Below are positions 16,629 through 25,631 of a stretch of 64,000 nt of DNA, in pieces. The stretch lies in assembly GCA_002482965.1 (NCBI GenBank), contig DLGZ01000080.1, positions 64,585 through 128,584 of the forward strand. Direction: 5' to 3'. Positions within the stretch are counted from its first letter, which is position 1. Each line of letters begins with the position of its first letter. Under the pieces are notes generated by a model. The model saw only the letters and a program-made list of their open reading frames with translations. It had not been told where the DNA came from and did not search any database. Made by a program: the position numbers and the translations under genes. This DNA is from Verrucomicrobiaceae bacterium UBA7681 (lineage in GTDB: Bacteria; Verrucomicrobiota; Verrucomicrobiia; Verrucomicrobiales; Verrucomicrobiaceae).

Positions 16629-17774
16629 ATGACTGACGAACCATCCACAGCAACAATGCCATTTGCGGGTGGCTCTGCCTCCCAAGGGGTTGTTCTCGTG
16701 GTGGACGATAACGTGAAGAACATTCAGGTCGTCGGTACCATCCTCACTCAAGAGGGATTCGAGGTCATACCCGCGACCAGTGGTGCGCAGGCACTGCAGC
16801 GCATGGAGGCCAGACCTCCCGACCTCGTGCTGTTGGATGTGTTGATGCCCGACATGGATGGTTTTGAGGTCTGTCGCAGGCTGCGGGACAATCCAGAGAC
16901 ATCATCCCTGCCGGTGATTTTTGTCTCTGCTGCCAATGATACGGATACCGTTGTCCGCGGACTGGAGGCGGGCGGGGTGGACTATATCACCAAGCCTTTT
17001 AATAAGACCGAACTTCTTGCCCGTGTCCGCAATCAGGTGGAGCTCAAGCGCACACGCGAGACCTCAGCCAGGATTCTGCAAGAGCGTGAAAAGATCATCA
17101 GCATGGTCGCGCACGATTTGAAAAATCCGCTGGGGGCCATTCGCTTCAGTGCTCAGACGCTCGCAGAGCTCAGGCCGGAGCAAAAGGAAACCGCTGACGA
17201 ACTGATTCAGCATATCGTCACCACCTGCGACCAGGTCGTGAGTTTTGTGGACCGCTTTCTGAGCCGCAGAGCGCGGGAGGCCGAACAGGAGCGCCTTGTG
17301 CCAGTGCGCATCAGCACGGACCAGATTCGTGACATGATCGCTGCGTGGCAGAAAACGGCGCGGCGCAAACAGATCACCCTCGAAGTCAGCGCCCCAAAGA
17401 CTCCGGAGCACGTCCGCGGCGACCTGCTGTCCCTTGGCCAGATCCTCGACAACCTCATGAGCAACGCCGTGAAATTTTCGCACCAGGGTGGTCATATCGT
17501 GGTGGAACTCATCATGGAAGACGGGCGCCCGGTGATTACCATCACTGATGATGGCCCCGGCTTTACTGAAAGCGATCAGGCGCGCATGTTTCAGGATTAC
17601 ATGAGACTTAGCGCCCGTCCCACAGGGGGCGAGTCCTCCACGGGGCTTGGGCTGGCGATTGCCAAACGAGGTGCTGATCGGATGGGTGCCGTGCTGCGCA
17701 TCGAAAATCGTTCGGAAGGCAGCGGAGCCATCGCGCGGCTGGAACTTTCGTTGTGGAGCGATGATCAACTCTAA
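16629..17774 (+). CDS. Receiver-histidine kinase protein (REC-HisKA-HATPase)
   Basis: A soluble 381-residue protein with a receiver domain at the front (VVLVVDDNVKNIQVVGTIL, phosphoacceptor D70 in LVLLDVLMPDMDGFEV, Lys in ITKPF). A short coiled linker follows, then HisKA with H162 in MVAHDLKNPLGAIRFS, and a HATPase with LDNLMSNAVKFS, TDDGPGF and GLGLAIAK. It has no membrane segment. Placed between a membrane hybrid kinase and an NtrC-type regulator, it probably relays phosphate between them. Its start at 16629 is 49 bp after the hybrid kinase stop. Confidence 0.9.
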   Translation: MTDEPSTATMPFAGGSASQGVVLVVDDNVKNIQVVGTILTQEGFEVIPATSGAQALQRMEARPPDLVLLDVLMPDMDGFEVCRRLRDNPETSSLPVIFVSAANDTDTVVRGLEAGGVDYITKPFNKTELLARVRNQVELKRTRETSARILQEREKIISMVAHDLKNPLGAIRFSAQTLAELRPEQKETADELIQHIVTTCDQVVSFVDRFLSRRAREAEQERLVPVRISTDQIRDMIAAWQKTARRKQITLEVSAPKTPEHVRGDLLSLGQILDNLMSNAVKFSHQGGHIVVELIMEDGRPVITITDDGPGFTESDQARMFQDYMRLSARPTGGESSTGLGLAIAKRGADRMGAVLRIENRSEGSGAIARLELSLWSDDQL

Positions 17775-17789
17775 ACCGATGAAACTATA

Positions 17790-19142
17790 ATGGATATTCT
17801 GATAGTCGATGATGAAGCCAGTATTCGCCGTGCCACCAGCATTGCCCTTGAGGCTGCAGGTCACTATGTCGAAACCGCAGAGACTGGTGAGGTGGCGCTG
17901 TCCAGCCTCAAGGAAACCTCCTTCGATCTCGTTCTGCTGGATTTGTACCTTGGTGAGGAAAGCGGGCTTCAGGTCCTGGAAACCATTCGCCGCGAGCATC
18001 CCGCCGTGCATGTCGTCATGTTCACCGCCAATGCCACCATCCCCAATGCGGTGGAGGCGACACGCCTTGGCGCGGTGGATTTTTTGGAGAAACCCTTCAG
18101 TCCCGATCAACTCCGTCAATCGCTCAAACGCATTGCCACGCTGCGTTCCCTGGAGCGCAAAGTCGCTGAACTCACCACGGAAGTAAGCCGGCAGGCTCCA
18201 CCCACGGAGGTGGCATCGGAAAATCCCGCCCTGCAGCGCAGCCTGGAAGTGTTTTTTCGCGCGGCAGATACGCAGGCCTCCATTCTCATCCTCGGTGAGA
18301 GCGGCACGGGCAAAACCATGATCGCACGTGCCATTCATGAGCGCAGCGCCTGCCGGGACAAGCCCTTCGTCACCGTCAGCTGCCCCAGCCTTTCGCGCGA
18401 ACTGCTGGAGAGCGATCTCTTTGGCCACGTCAAAGGTTCCTTTACCGGAGCGCTGCGTGACACCTGGGGCAAGGTGAAGGCGGCGGATGGCGGAACGTTG
18501 TTTCTTGATGAAATTGGCGAACTGCCGCTCGAAATCCAACCCAAGCTGCTGCGGCTTCTGCAGGAGCGTGAATACGAACGCCTCGGTGAATCCACACCTC
18601 GCAAAGCCAACGTGCGCGTCATTGCGGCGACGAACCGCAATCTCCAGGAGTGGGTCGCAGAAGGGCGGTTCCGCGAGGATTTGTTCTATCGCCTCAATGT
18701 GATCTCATCCGTCATGCCGCCCCTGCGCGAGCGTCCGGAAGATCTCATCCCTTATGCGGAAAAATTCTTCAAGTTCTTCACGCGCGAGTTTGGCCGTAAA
18801 GTTCGCGGATTCAGCCAGGACGCCTTGCAAACGCTGCGCTCGCACACCTGGCCGGGGAATGTTCGTGAACTGCGAAATGCCATCGAACGTGCGGTGATTC
18901 TTGCTGAAGGGGATCAAATCACCCCGCGCGATCTTCCTGATGCGGCCCATGCCGCGCGTGGTGGTGGGGAGGACTCTACTTTAGCCGTCGGTGGTCGTAT
19001 CAGCATTGAGTCGCTCGAGCGCGAGCACATTCGGCGTGTCATGGCCGCTACGGATTCGCTCGATGAAGCAGCTCAGGTGCTTGGCATTGATGCAGCGACT
19101 CTTTATCGGAAAAGAAAGCGCTATCAGCTCGACGATCAGTGA
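17790..19142 (+). CDS. NtrC-family sigma-54-dependent response regulator
   Basis: A 450-residue regulator. The receiver domain has phosphoacceptor D51 (LVLLDLYLGEESG) and Lys in LEKPFSP. The AAA+ sigma-54 interaction domain has Walker A GESGTGKT near residue 168, the sigma-54-contacting loop GSFTGA at residue 216, and Walker B GGTLFLDEIGELP. The C-terminal Fis-type helix-turn-helix is at about 412-447 (MAATDSLDEAAQVLGIDAATLYRKRK). It activates RpoN-dependent promoters by ATP hydrolysis. It starts 15 bp after the REC-kinase stop and is surely cotranscribed with both kinases. Its targets are unknown; a possible -24/-12 site lies upstream of 12878. Confidence 0.95.
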   Translation: MDILIVDDEASIRRATSIALEAAGHYVETAETGEVALSSLKETSFDLVLLDLYLGEESGLQVLETIRREHPAVHVVMFTANATIPNAVEATRLGAVDFLEKPFSPDQLRQSLKRIATLRSLERKVAELTTEVSRQAPPTEVASENPALQRSLEVFFRAADTQASILILGESGTGKTMIARAIHERSACRDKPFVTVSCPSLSRELLESDLFGHVKGSFTGALRDTWGKVKAADGGTLFLDEIGELPLEIQPKLLRLLQEREYERLGESTPRKANVRVIAATNRNLQEWVAEGRFREDLFYRLNVISSVMPPLRERPEDLIPYAEKFFKFFTREFGRKVRGFSQDALQTLRSHTWPGNVRELRNAIERAVILAEGDQITPRDLPDAAHAARGGGEDSTLAVGGRISIESLEREHIRRVMAATDSLDEAAQVLGIDAATLYRKRKRYQLDDQ

Positions 19143-19206
19143 GCTTGGGAAAATTGGACGGTGCATTCAATCATGACTGGCATGTCGTAGCATGATCAAA
19201 GCAAAA

Positions 19207-19233
19207 GGGCGGATGAACTTTGTTCATCCGCCC
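19207..19233 (-). terminator. Perfect hairpin between convergent genes, likely (bidirectional) terminator
   Basis: Arms GGGCGGATGAAC (19207-19218) and GTTCATCCGCCC (19222-19233) are perfect complements around a TTT loop. Read on the minus strand, the stem is followed by TTTTGCTTT, a fair T-tract, so it should end transcription of the lipoprotein genes from the right. It lies 65 bp after the plus-strand regulator gene and could also stop that transcript. Confidence 0.75.
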
Positions 19234-19254
19234 CGCTGAGAGTGCTGGGGTTGT

Positions 19255-19422
19255 TTACAGACCCACGGATGCGCCCAGATTGGCATTAATCCCAGATGAG
19301 CTGCGATGATGATGGCTGTGACCGGTAGTCCGCGTTTGACCGTGGGCATTCACGTTGGTTTCACAGCTCGGCAAAAAGGAAACGATGGCTGCGATCAGGG
19401 TAAGGGTGAGAATATGTTTCAT
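19255..19422 (-). CDS. Small His-rich lipoprotein
   Basis: A 55-residue frame that ends just before the terminator hairpin. It starts MKHILTLTLIAAIVSFLPSC, a lipoprotein signal with lipobox FLPSC, and continues with a polar, His/Ser-rich body (GHSHHHRSSSGINANLG). It closely resembles in design the 102-residue lipoprotein encoded 54 bp upstream (same MKHI start, His-rich middle and Asn/Gly/Leu-containing end), so the two are probably paralogues in one operon. The function is unknown; the His-rich segment could bind metal ions. Confidence 0.65.
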   Translation of the reverse strand: MKHILTLTLIAAIVSFLPSCETNVNAHGQTRTTGHSHHHRSSSGINANLGASVGL

Positions 19423-19476
19423 AATACGTTTGAGGTGAAGTTTGTGAGCTGGAGGGTTTATGGCATCAACCGTCTG

Positions 19477-19785
19477 TTAATAGATGCCGAGACGCGTCGA
19501 GTTGTTTACTCGCAGTGGCAGGCCAACATTCGTGTTCACCCGGGCATTGGCTCCGCTCTTTTTCCATTGGCCGTAGGGGACAGGTTTTGCCTTGTAGTTG
19601 CTGTGATGGTAGTGATCGTTGTCATGCCTTGAATTCGAATAGTACCTCGGCGCGGGTGCCACAGGTCGGTAAGTGCGATACCCTGGTCGCGCTGCAACGT
19701 AGCCGCCGCCATCCACGTAGGTTGAGCAACTGGACAAGCCGAAGCTCAGTGCTGCGAGAGACAGGATGAGTGTGATGTGTTTCAT
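19477..19785 (-). CDS. Small lipoprotein with His/Tyr-rich body
   Basis: A 102-residue lipoprotein. The signal MKHITLILSLAALSFGLSSC ends in a lipobox (GLSSC). The mature part is Gly/Tyr/Arg-rich (YVAARPGYRTYRPVAPAPRYY) and then His/Asn-rich (RHDNDHYHHSNYK), ending in a polar Val/Asn/Leu segment. No family was recognised. It is the first gene of a two-gene minus-strand operon with the 55-residue paralogue at 19255 and is oriented towards the signalling genes. Confidence 0.7.
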   Translation of the reverse strand: MKHITLILSLAALSFGLSSCSTYVDGGGYVAARPGYRTYRPVAPAPRYYSNSRHDNDHYHHSNYKAKPVPYGQWKKSGANARVNTNVGLPLRVNNSTRLGIY

Positions 19786-20106
19786 AGTATGTGTGTGGTT
19801 TCTTCTGGTCGTTCCAGATTTGCTATGAAGTAGAGCTAGAACTGAGCCGCGCGGCTGAATTGCAATCTATATCATTGAAATACAATGTTATATATGATTG
19901 GTGCCATGGATACGCATTCATCCAATTCATGCAACATGCACGGTGGCGGCATGCTACGCAGTGCTATTTGCATGGTGGAGAGTGCAGAGCCCCGTCGTAC
20001 GATAACCGTTCATCCTTGATCACTGCGCACCTGGCTCCATGCAGCCATGGTTAGGTGCGTTTACCAGCAAAGTGCCTGCTCTCTGCAACGTCCTTTCACT
20101 GCAACC
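19786..20106. other. Intergenic region between divergent lipoprotein and sialidase genes
   Basis: No convincing gene is present in these 321 bp. An AT-rich patch at about 19866-19895 contains the inverted repeat CATTG (19873-19877) / CAATG (19883-19887), flanked by TATAT on both sides. This is a plausible control site for the divergent genes at 19785 (minus) and 20107 (plus). TTGCAA followed by TACAAT also occurs there but at a short 15-bp spacing, so no promoter is claimed. Confidence 0.45.
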
Positions 20107-21312
20107 ATGAAACACCTCGCCTCACTTCTGCTTCTCTGCGGTTCGCTCGCCGCCGCTGAACCCTTCATCGAAAAACAAGATCTCTTCATCGTCGGCGATG
20201 ATCCCTCCTACCAGCTCTACCACATTCCCGGCATTGTGGTGACTGCCAAAGGCACCGTGCTGGCCTGGTGTGAGGCTCGCAAGCGTGCCGCTGGTGTCAG
20301 CGACTGGGACGACATTCGCATTCTGCTCCGCCGCAGCACCGATGAAGGCAAAACTTGGAGCGCGCCAAAGAGCATCGCCAATGTCCAGGGCCCGAAAGCG
20401 AAGAACCCTTTCGCTCTCAAAATGAAGAACGTCGATCCCAACGACGTGACCTACAACAACCCGGTGCTCATCGCTGGAAAGGACGGTGAGGTCCACATGC
20501 TCTTCTGCCTGGAATACGAGCGCTGCTTCTACCAGCGCAGCGAAGACGATGGCCTCACCTGGAGCAAGCCCGCCGAAATCACCTCTGCCTTTGACGCCTT
20601 CAAAAAAGACTACGACTGGAAGGTCATCGCCACCGGCCCGGATCACAGCATTCAGCTCAAAAACGGTCGTCTCGTCGTCCCCGTCTGGCTCTCCACAGGC
20701 ACCGGCGGCAATGCACATCGCCCGAGCGTCACCGCCACCATCTTCAGCGATGATCAGGGCAAAACATGGAAGGCTGGCGACATCGCCGTGCCATGCACCG
20801 ACGAGTGGATCAACCCGAACGAAACCGTCGCCATCGAACTCAATGACGGCAGCGTCATGCTCAACGTGCGCAGTGAATCAAAGGCACACCGCCGACTCGT
20901 CACCGTCAGCAAAGACGGCGCCACAAACTGGAGTACACCAAAATTTGACGACGGCCTGCTCGAACCCATCTGCATGGGCGGCATCGTGCGCTATGACCAC
21001 AATGGTAAGAGCCTCATCCTTTTCTCCAATCCTCACAACCTCGAGAAAGAGAAAGGCAAAGCCGAGCCCGGCAAAAACCGCGACCGTAAAAACGTCAGCG
21101 TGAAGATCAGCCGCGATGAAGGCAAAACTTGGCCCGTGAGCAAATCCATCGAGCCCGGCCCCAGCATGTATTCCGACATCGCCGTCACCAAGAGCGGCGC
21201 CATCCTCTGCTTCTACGGCCGCAGCGGAGATGGTTCCGCACTTGCCCACTTTGCCGGTGGCCGACTGACACTCGCCCGCTTCAATCTGGAATGGCTGACT
21301 GCACCTCAGTAA
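20107..21312 (+). CDS. Secreted GH33-like sialidase with substituted RIP arginine
   Basis: A 401-residue exported protein. Signal peptide MKHLASLLLLCGSLAAA precedes a sialidase propeller with four Asp boxes (STDEGKTWS, SEDDGLTWS, SDDQGKTWK, SRDEGKTWP). GH33-like core segments are present: HSIQLKNGRLVVP, NETVAIELNDGSVMLNVRS (nucleophile Glu region) and MYSDIAVTKSG (catalytic Tyr region). However, the N-terminal RIP motif is YHIPG, with His39 where the carboxylate-binding arginine is expected. ATG 20107 was chosen because it starts the signal peptide; an upstream GTG at 20047 adds 20 non-signal residues. It is the first gene of a four-gene block. Confidence 0.85.
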   Translation: MKHLASLLLLCGSLAAAEPFIEKQDLFIVGDDPSYQLYHIPGIVVTAKGTVLAWCEARKRAAGVSDWDDIRILLRRSTDEGKTWSAPKSIANVQGPKAKNPFALKMKNVDPNDVTYNNPVLIAGKDGEVHMLFCLEYERCFYQRSEDDGLTWSKPAEITSAFDAFKKDYDWKVIATGPDHSIQLKNGRLVVPVWLSTGTGGNAHRPSVTATIFSDDQGKTWKAGDIAVPCTDEWINPNETVAIELNDGSVMLNVRSESKAHRRLVTVSKDGATNWSTPKFDDGLLEPICMGGIVRYDHNGKSLILFSNPHNLEKEKGKAEPGKNRDRKNVSVKISRDEGKTWPVSKSIEPGPSMYSDIAVTKSGAILCFYGRSGDGSALAHFAGGRLTLARFNLEWLTAPQ

Positions 21313-21343
21313 TATTCAACAGGCGGGTTCCGTTCACGAGGCC

Positions 21344-22549
21344 ATGAATCAATCAACCATCGGCATGCTCGCCTTCGGCCTCTGCCTCGTGCATGCCGCA
21401 GCAGAGCCATTGTTTGAAACCACTTGCCTGTTTCCGCTTACACCCAAGAACAAGCCGAACTACCGCATCCCCTCGATCATCCAGGCACCGAACGGCGACA
21501 TCCTCGTCATCTGCGAGCGGCGCAATGACGGCCCCGGTGACATCGGCAATCACGACATCGTGATGAAGCGCAGCGCAGACAAAGGCAAGACATGGAGCGA
21601 TGAAATCACCATTCTCGATGACGAAAATCGCGTCTGCACAGATCTGACCGTCGGACTCGACCGCGAAACCAAAAAGCTCTGGCTCTTTTTCCTCAAGGAC
21701 AAAAAGCAATACGCGCATCTCACCAGTACGGACAACGGCCTGAGCTGGCAGGGCCCGGTCATCATCCACGATCAAGTCATCAAGCCCGAGTGGCAGACGC
21801 TGCAGGGCAAAGGCGATGACGACGCACCACGCGGCAATCCCAAGAGCCACGCCGTGCAGTGGGAAAAAGGCTGGGTGCAGCGCTATGGCTGCGGCCCTGG
21901 CAATGCAATGATCCAGCTCAAATCCGGGCGGCTGCTGGTGCCCGGGAGGCATCGTGAAGACATCGGCAAAGGCCGACTTCGCAGCTTTGCGCACTCCTTT
22001 TACAGCGACGACCATGGCACCTCATGGCATCTCGGCGGCACCATCGGCATCCACACCAGCGAGTGCCAGTTCGTCGAACTGACCAACGGCGACGTGCGCG
22101 TCATCTCCCGCAATGAAAGCAGCGAAGATTCCCCCGACAATCTTCGCCACCTCACCGCCATCAGCAAAGACGGTGGTGTGACGTGGAGCGACCTGCATCG
22201 TCTCGAAGAACTCATCACGCCTCGTTGTCACGGCCCGGTGGAACGCTTTGACGCCAAGACACTCCTGTTCTCCAGCCCCGCCTCCCCCTATCGCCAGAAA
22301 GAGCATCCGTATGGCCGCTACAACCTAACCGTTCGGCTGAGCCACGATGACGGCGAAACGTGGACCGCTGGAAAAACCATCTGGCCCCACCCCGGTTCGT
22401 ACTCCGACATCGTCGTGCTCGACGACCACACCATCGGTTACATCTACGAGCGCGCTGACAAAGGCAGCACCCACTACTGGGACGAGTTGCACTTCGCCCG
22501 GTTCAATCTGGAATGGCTGACCAACGGCAAAGAAATATCCCCTCCATGA
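21344..22549 (+). CDS. Secreted exo-alpha-sialidase (GH33-type)
   Basis: A 401-residue exported enzyme, probably releasing terminal sialic acid. It has a signal peptide and the full set of recognisable GH33 features: R41 in YRIPS, then ICERRND, the GNHDIVMKRSADKGKTWS block with the acid/base region, GPGNAMIQLKSGRLLVPGRH, SECQFVELTNGDVRVISRNES (nucleophile Glu region) and YSDIVVLDDHTIGYIYE (catalytic Tyr). It is the best candidate in the window for genuine sialidase activity. It follows the 20107 gene by 31 bp and overlaps the GDPD gene by 4 bp (ATGA). Confidence 0.88.
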   Translation: MNQSTIGMLAFGLCLVHAAAEPLFETTCLFPLTPKNKPNYRIPSIIQAPNGDILVICERRNDGPGDIGNHDIVMKRSADKGKTWSDEITILDDENRVCTDLTVGLDRETKKLWLFFLKDKKQYAHLTSTDNGLSWQGPVIIHDQVIKPEWQTLQGKGDDDAPRGNPKSHAVQWEKGWVQRYGCGPGNAMIQLKSGRLLVPGRHREDIGKGRLRSFAHSFYSDDHGTSWHLGGTIGIHTSECQFVELTNGDVRVISRNESSEDSPDNLRHLTAISKDGGVTWSDLHRLEELITPRCHGPVERFDAKTLLFSSPASPYRQKEHPYGRYNLTVRLSHDDGETWTAGKTIWPHPGSYSDIVVLDDHTIGYIYERADKGSTHYWDELHFARFNLEWLTNGKEISPP

Positions 22550-23367
22550 TCCGCCTGCACATCCTCCTGACTGCCCTCACATTGGCCGTACTGGCTCAAA
22601 GCAACGCTGCAGAGATCGCCATGCCCGTTCGTGGACTTTGTGCGCATCGCGGTGCCATGAGCACGTTTCCTGAAAACACCATTCCAGCATTCATTGAGGC
22701 GGTCCGGCTTGGTGCTCACATGATTGAGTTCGACGTGCAACTCACCAAGGACGGCGCACTGGTGCTGATGCACGATGCCACCGTGGATCGCACCACAAAC
22801 GGCAAAGGCAGAGTTGCCGACCTCACGCTGGCGGAGGTGAAAAAGCTGGATGCAGGTGAAAAAATGAACAAGCTCTTCCAAGGCACACGCATCCCGACCT
22901 TTGAAGAAGCACTGGCGATATTTCCGCGGAACGTCTGGCTCAACTGCCACCTCAAAGGCGGTGCCGCGCTCGGCGAAGCCACGGCCAAAGTCATCGCCAA
23001 AACGGGGCGCAAGCACCAGGCGTTCCTCGCCGCCACCGCCGATGCGGCGAAGGCCGCCCGTGCCGCCGTGCCGGACATTCTCATCTGCAACATGGAGCGT
23101 CAGGGCGAATCAATGGCATATGCAAAGGAGACCATTGCCATGAACGCGCAGTTCATCCAGCTGCTCGGCAAAGGCGAGGTGCCCGTCGAAGCCATCAAGC
23201 TTCTCAATGCCGCTGGCGTGCACGTAAATTATTACCACGACGAAACTCCCGAAGGGCTGCGTCTCCAATGGATATCCGGTGTGAATTTTCCGCTCGTGAA
23301 TGATATCGCCAAAGCCATGAACATCGCGCAGGAGTTTGGCATCGAACCCCTCGCCCAAGAGCCATGA
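22546..23367 (+). CDS. Secreted glycerophosphodiester phosphodiesterase family protein
   Basis: A 273-residue GDPD-fold enzyme with a signal peptide (MIRLHILLTALTLAVLAQSNA), so it acts outside the cytoplasm. Catalytic motifs are present: AHRG, PENT, the metal-binding EFDVQLTKDG and MHD with TVDRTTNGKG. Family members hydrolyse glycerophosphodiesters to glycerol-3-phosphate and an alcohol, and some act on other phosphodiesters. ATG 22546 overlaps the sialidase stop (ATGA), so the two are translationally coupled. Its link to glycan breakdown might be removal of phosphodiester substituents; this is inference. Confidence 0.9.
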   Translation: MIRLHILLTALTLAVLAQSNAAEIAMPVRGLCAHRGAMSTFPENTIPAFIEAVRLGAHMIEFDVQLTKDGALVLMHDATVDRTTNGKGRVADLTLAEVKKLDAGEKMNKLFQGTRIPTFEEALAIFPRNVWLNCHLKGGAALGEATAKVIAKTGRKHQAFLAATADAAKAARAAVPDILICNMERQGESMAYAKETIAMNAQFIQLLGKGEVPVEAIKLLNAAGVHVNYYHDETPEGLRLQWISGVNFPLVNDIAKAMNIAQEFGIEPLAQEP

Positions 23368-23434
23368 GACGCTGCTCGCGGGTGGTCAGCTCTCCTGACC
23401 AGTAATATCAGCTCAAGTGTTTCGTCTTGGATTC

Positions 23435-25543
23435 ATGTTTCCAACCCTGAAACCGCTCGCACTGCTGCTCCTCGCCTCCGCGTCTCTCCACGCGCTCGAA
23501 CCTTTGCCTCTCATGGAGACGGTGACGGTCAATGGCATTGACTTGAATGCCAAGTCACCACCCAAAGGCTTTCTCCTGGATCAGGACATGGGCTTGCTCA
23601 TGACCGCAGCCATGAAAGGGCAGGTGGTGCATCGCACCCAGACGCGCATTCTCGAAACCCGTGCCACCATCACCCCGAAGGGCGATTTCCTGCTCATGTT
23701 TCCAGAGGGTGATCACTACGCCAAGAGCAAGGGCCAGAAGATCAATTCCATGATGGCCTGCCGCTCCACGGATCATGGCAAAACCTGGAGCAAGCCCGCC
23801 GTGGCCTATGACATTCCCTACGGCCAGCACGGCTTCATTCCACTCATCCCACGCGGCACCCAGCGCATCTATGCTTTCGGCACGCAGCCGATCCCCGGCA
23901 AATGGAATTGGGAGAATGGTCAGCGCGAAAACGCCCCCATCGGCTGGCGCACCTCCGACGACGACGGCCACACCTGGTCCGAAGTGAACCTCATCGCTCC
24001 GATCAATGATCCCGACTTCAAAGGCATGTCCGTCATGCGCATGGCCGAGACGGATGCAGGCACCTGGCTCATCGGCTCTCATCTCGCCGATTGGTCGGTA
24101 AAACCCTTCACCACCCAGCAGTATCTGCTGCGCAGTGAAGATCAGGGCAAAACCTGGACCCTGCTTCCCGGCGCTCGCCCGAAAGGCTGGACCGCCGCAG
24201 GCTTCAATCGCATGGACGAAGGCCGCCCGCTCAATCTCGGCGGTGGCCGCGTCCTCTTCATGTCACGCACACCGCAGGGCCATCTTTTCACCGCCTGGAG
24301 CAAGGACGATGGCAAAACCTGGACACCACCTGCGCTGAGCACCCTCATCCATCCCGATGCGCCGCCGATGCTATTCCCCCTCTCCGACGGCAAAACACTC
24401 GTCGCTTTTCACCACAACAAAGTGCCGACCACCGGCAACGGCGAACTCAGCGACAAAGCCGAGCTCATGAAAATGCGCAGCGAAGTCTGGGCCTCCCTCT
24501 CCACCGACGAAGGCCACACCTGGAGCGAGCCCCGCTTTGTGCTCGCCAACGCCGTCGCTCCCGTTCATGCCGTCTCCGGCTTCAATTCGCAGTGCTCCTA
24601 CCTCGACGCCTTCACCGAAAACGGCGTGATGCACATCTTCATGCCCCACCGCTGGCAGCAGGTGCTGCATCTCAGCATCCGCGAAGACGCCCTCGCGAAA
24701 TTGCCAACGAAGACCCAACTCGCCGCAAGCGCACCAAAGCCACCCATTTATACCGCGCAACTCTCCAAGGACATGAAGCCCACTCGGCAGGTGGTGTACA
24801 AGAAGGTCGCTGATCGCGACTTAAACCTCGAAATCTTCGAACCCGCAGGCATGAAGCCCGGCGACAAACGCCCCTGCTTCGTCGCCATCCACGGCGGCGG
24901 CTGGACCAGCGGATCGCCACGCTCCATGTACGCCTTCACCGATCACTGTGCCAAGCTCGGCATGGTCGCCATCAGCGTACAATACCGCCTCTACAAAGCC
25001 AAGACTCCGGTCACAGTCTTCGAATGCGTAAAAGACGCCCGTGCCGCCCTGCGCTACGTACGCGCTCATGCGGCAGAGCTCGGCATTGACCCTCACAAGA
25101 TCATCGCCAACGGCGCATCCGCAGGCGGCCATCTTGCTGCAGCCACAGCCATGTTCGACGGCGTGGATCATGCAGACGAAAATTTACAGGTATCCTGTCA
25201 TCCCGACGCTCTGGTGCTGTTCTCACCAGTCATTGACACCTCCCTGGAAGGCTACGGCAATGCCAAAATCGGCGAGCGTTGGCAAGAGCTCTCGCCCGCG
25301 CACCAGGTCCACGCAGGCCTCCCGACCACCCTGCTCTTCCACGGCACCGGCGACGCCACCACTCCCTTCAAAGGCGCGCAGTTGTTCACGGACGCGATGC
25401 GCAAAGCCGGAAACCCCATCGAACTCGTGGCACCGACCGACGCGATTCACACCTACATGTTCAAAGACGCAAACTCCTATGTGAAGACACTCAAGAAGAT
25501 GGAGTCGTTTTTCAAAGAACTCGGCCTGCTGACCGCAGATTAA
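23435..25543 (+). CDS. Fusion of sialidase-like propeller and alpha/beta-hydrolase (esterase)
   Basis: A 702-residue secreted two-domain protein. After the signal peptide (FPTLKPLALLLLASASLHA), residues about 25-435 form a sialidase-like propeller with Asp boxes such as STDHGKTWSKP, SDDDGHTWSEV, SEDQGKTWTLL, SKDDGKTWTPP and STDEGHTWSEP. Residues about 450-700 are a GDXG/BD-FAE-type alpha/beta hydrolase: oxyanion motif HGGGW near 486, nucleophile S562 in GASAGG and a catalytic His in the C-terminal AIHTYMF. A GTG at 23417 would add six residues. The combination suggests removal of an acyl group from the same sugar that the propeller recognises. No canonical YRIP was seen. Confidence 0.85.
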   Translation: MFPTLKPLALLLLASASLHALEPLPLMETVTVNGIDLNAKSPPKGFLLDQDMGLLMTAAMKGQVVHRTQTRILETRATITPKGDFLLMFPEGDHYAKSKGQKINSMMACRSTDHGKTWSKPAVAYDIPYGQHGFIPLIPRGTQRIYAFGTQPIPGKWNWENGQRENAPIGWRTSDDDGHTWSEVNLIAPINDPDFKGMSVMRMAETDAGTWLIGSHLADWSVKPFTTQQYLLRSEDQGKTWTLLPGARPKGWTAAGFNRMDEGRPLNLGGGRVLFMSRTPQGHLFTAWSKDDGKTWTPPALSTLIHPDAPPMLFPLSDGKTLVAFHHNKVPTTGNGELSDKAELMKMRSEVWASLSTDEGHTWSEPRFVLANAVAPVHAVSGFNSQCSYLDAFTENGVMHIFMPHRWQQVLHLSIREDALAKLPTKTQLAASAPKPPIYTAQLSKDMKPTRQVVYKKVADRDLNLEIFEPAGMKPGDKRPCFVAIHGGGWTSGSPRSMYAFTDHCAKLGMVAISVQYRLYKAKTPVTVFECVKDARAALRYVRAHAAELGIDPHKIIANGASAGGHLAAATAMFDGVDHADENLQVSCHPDALVLFSPVIDTSLEGYGNAKIGERWQELSPAHQVHAGLPTTLLFHGTGDATTPFKGAQLFTDAMRKAGNPIELVAPTDAIHTYMFKDANSYVKTLKKMESFFKELGLLTAD

Positions 25544-25631
25544 TCCGTCAGTGCATCCGTGAATGGTTTCAAAAAGCGGCTGACAAGACTGCCCGCCTGC
25601 CGATCTGTGCCCTTCACTTTCCCAATTCACG

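Noticed and set aside
17064..18539. 491-codon open frame on the minus strand
   Set aside because: It is antisense to the REC-kinase and NtrC-type genes, both with intact motifs; no family resemblance in its translation.
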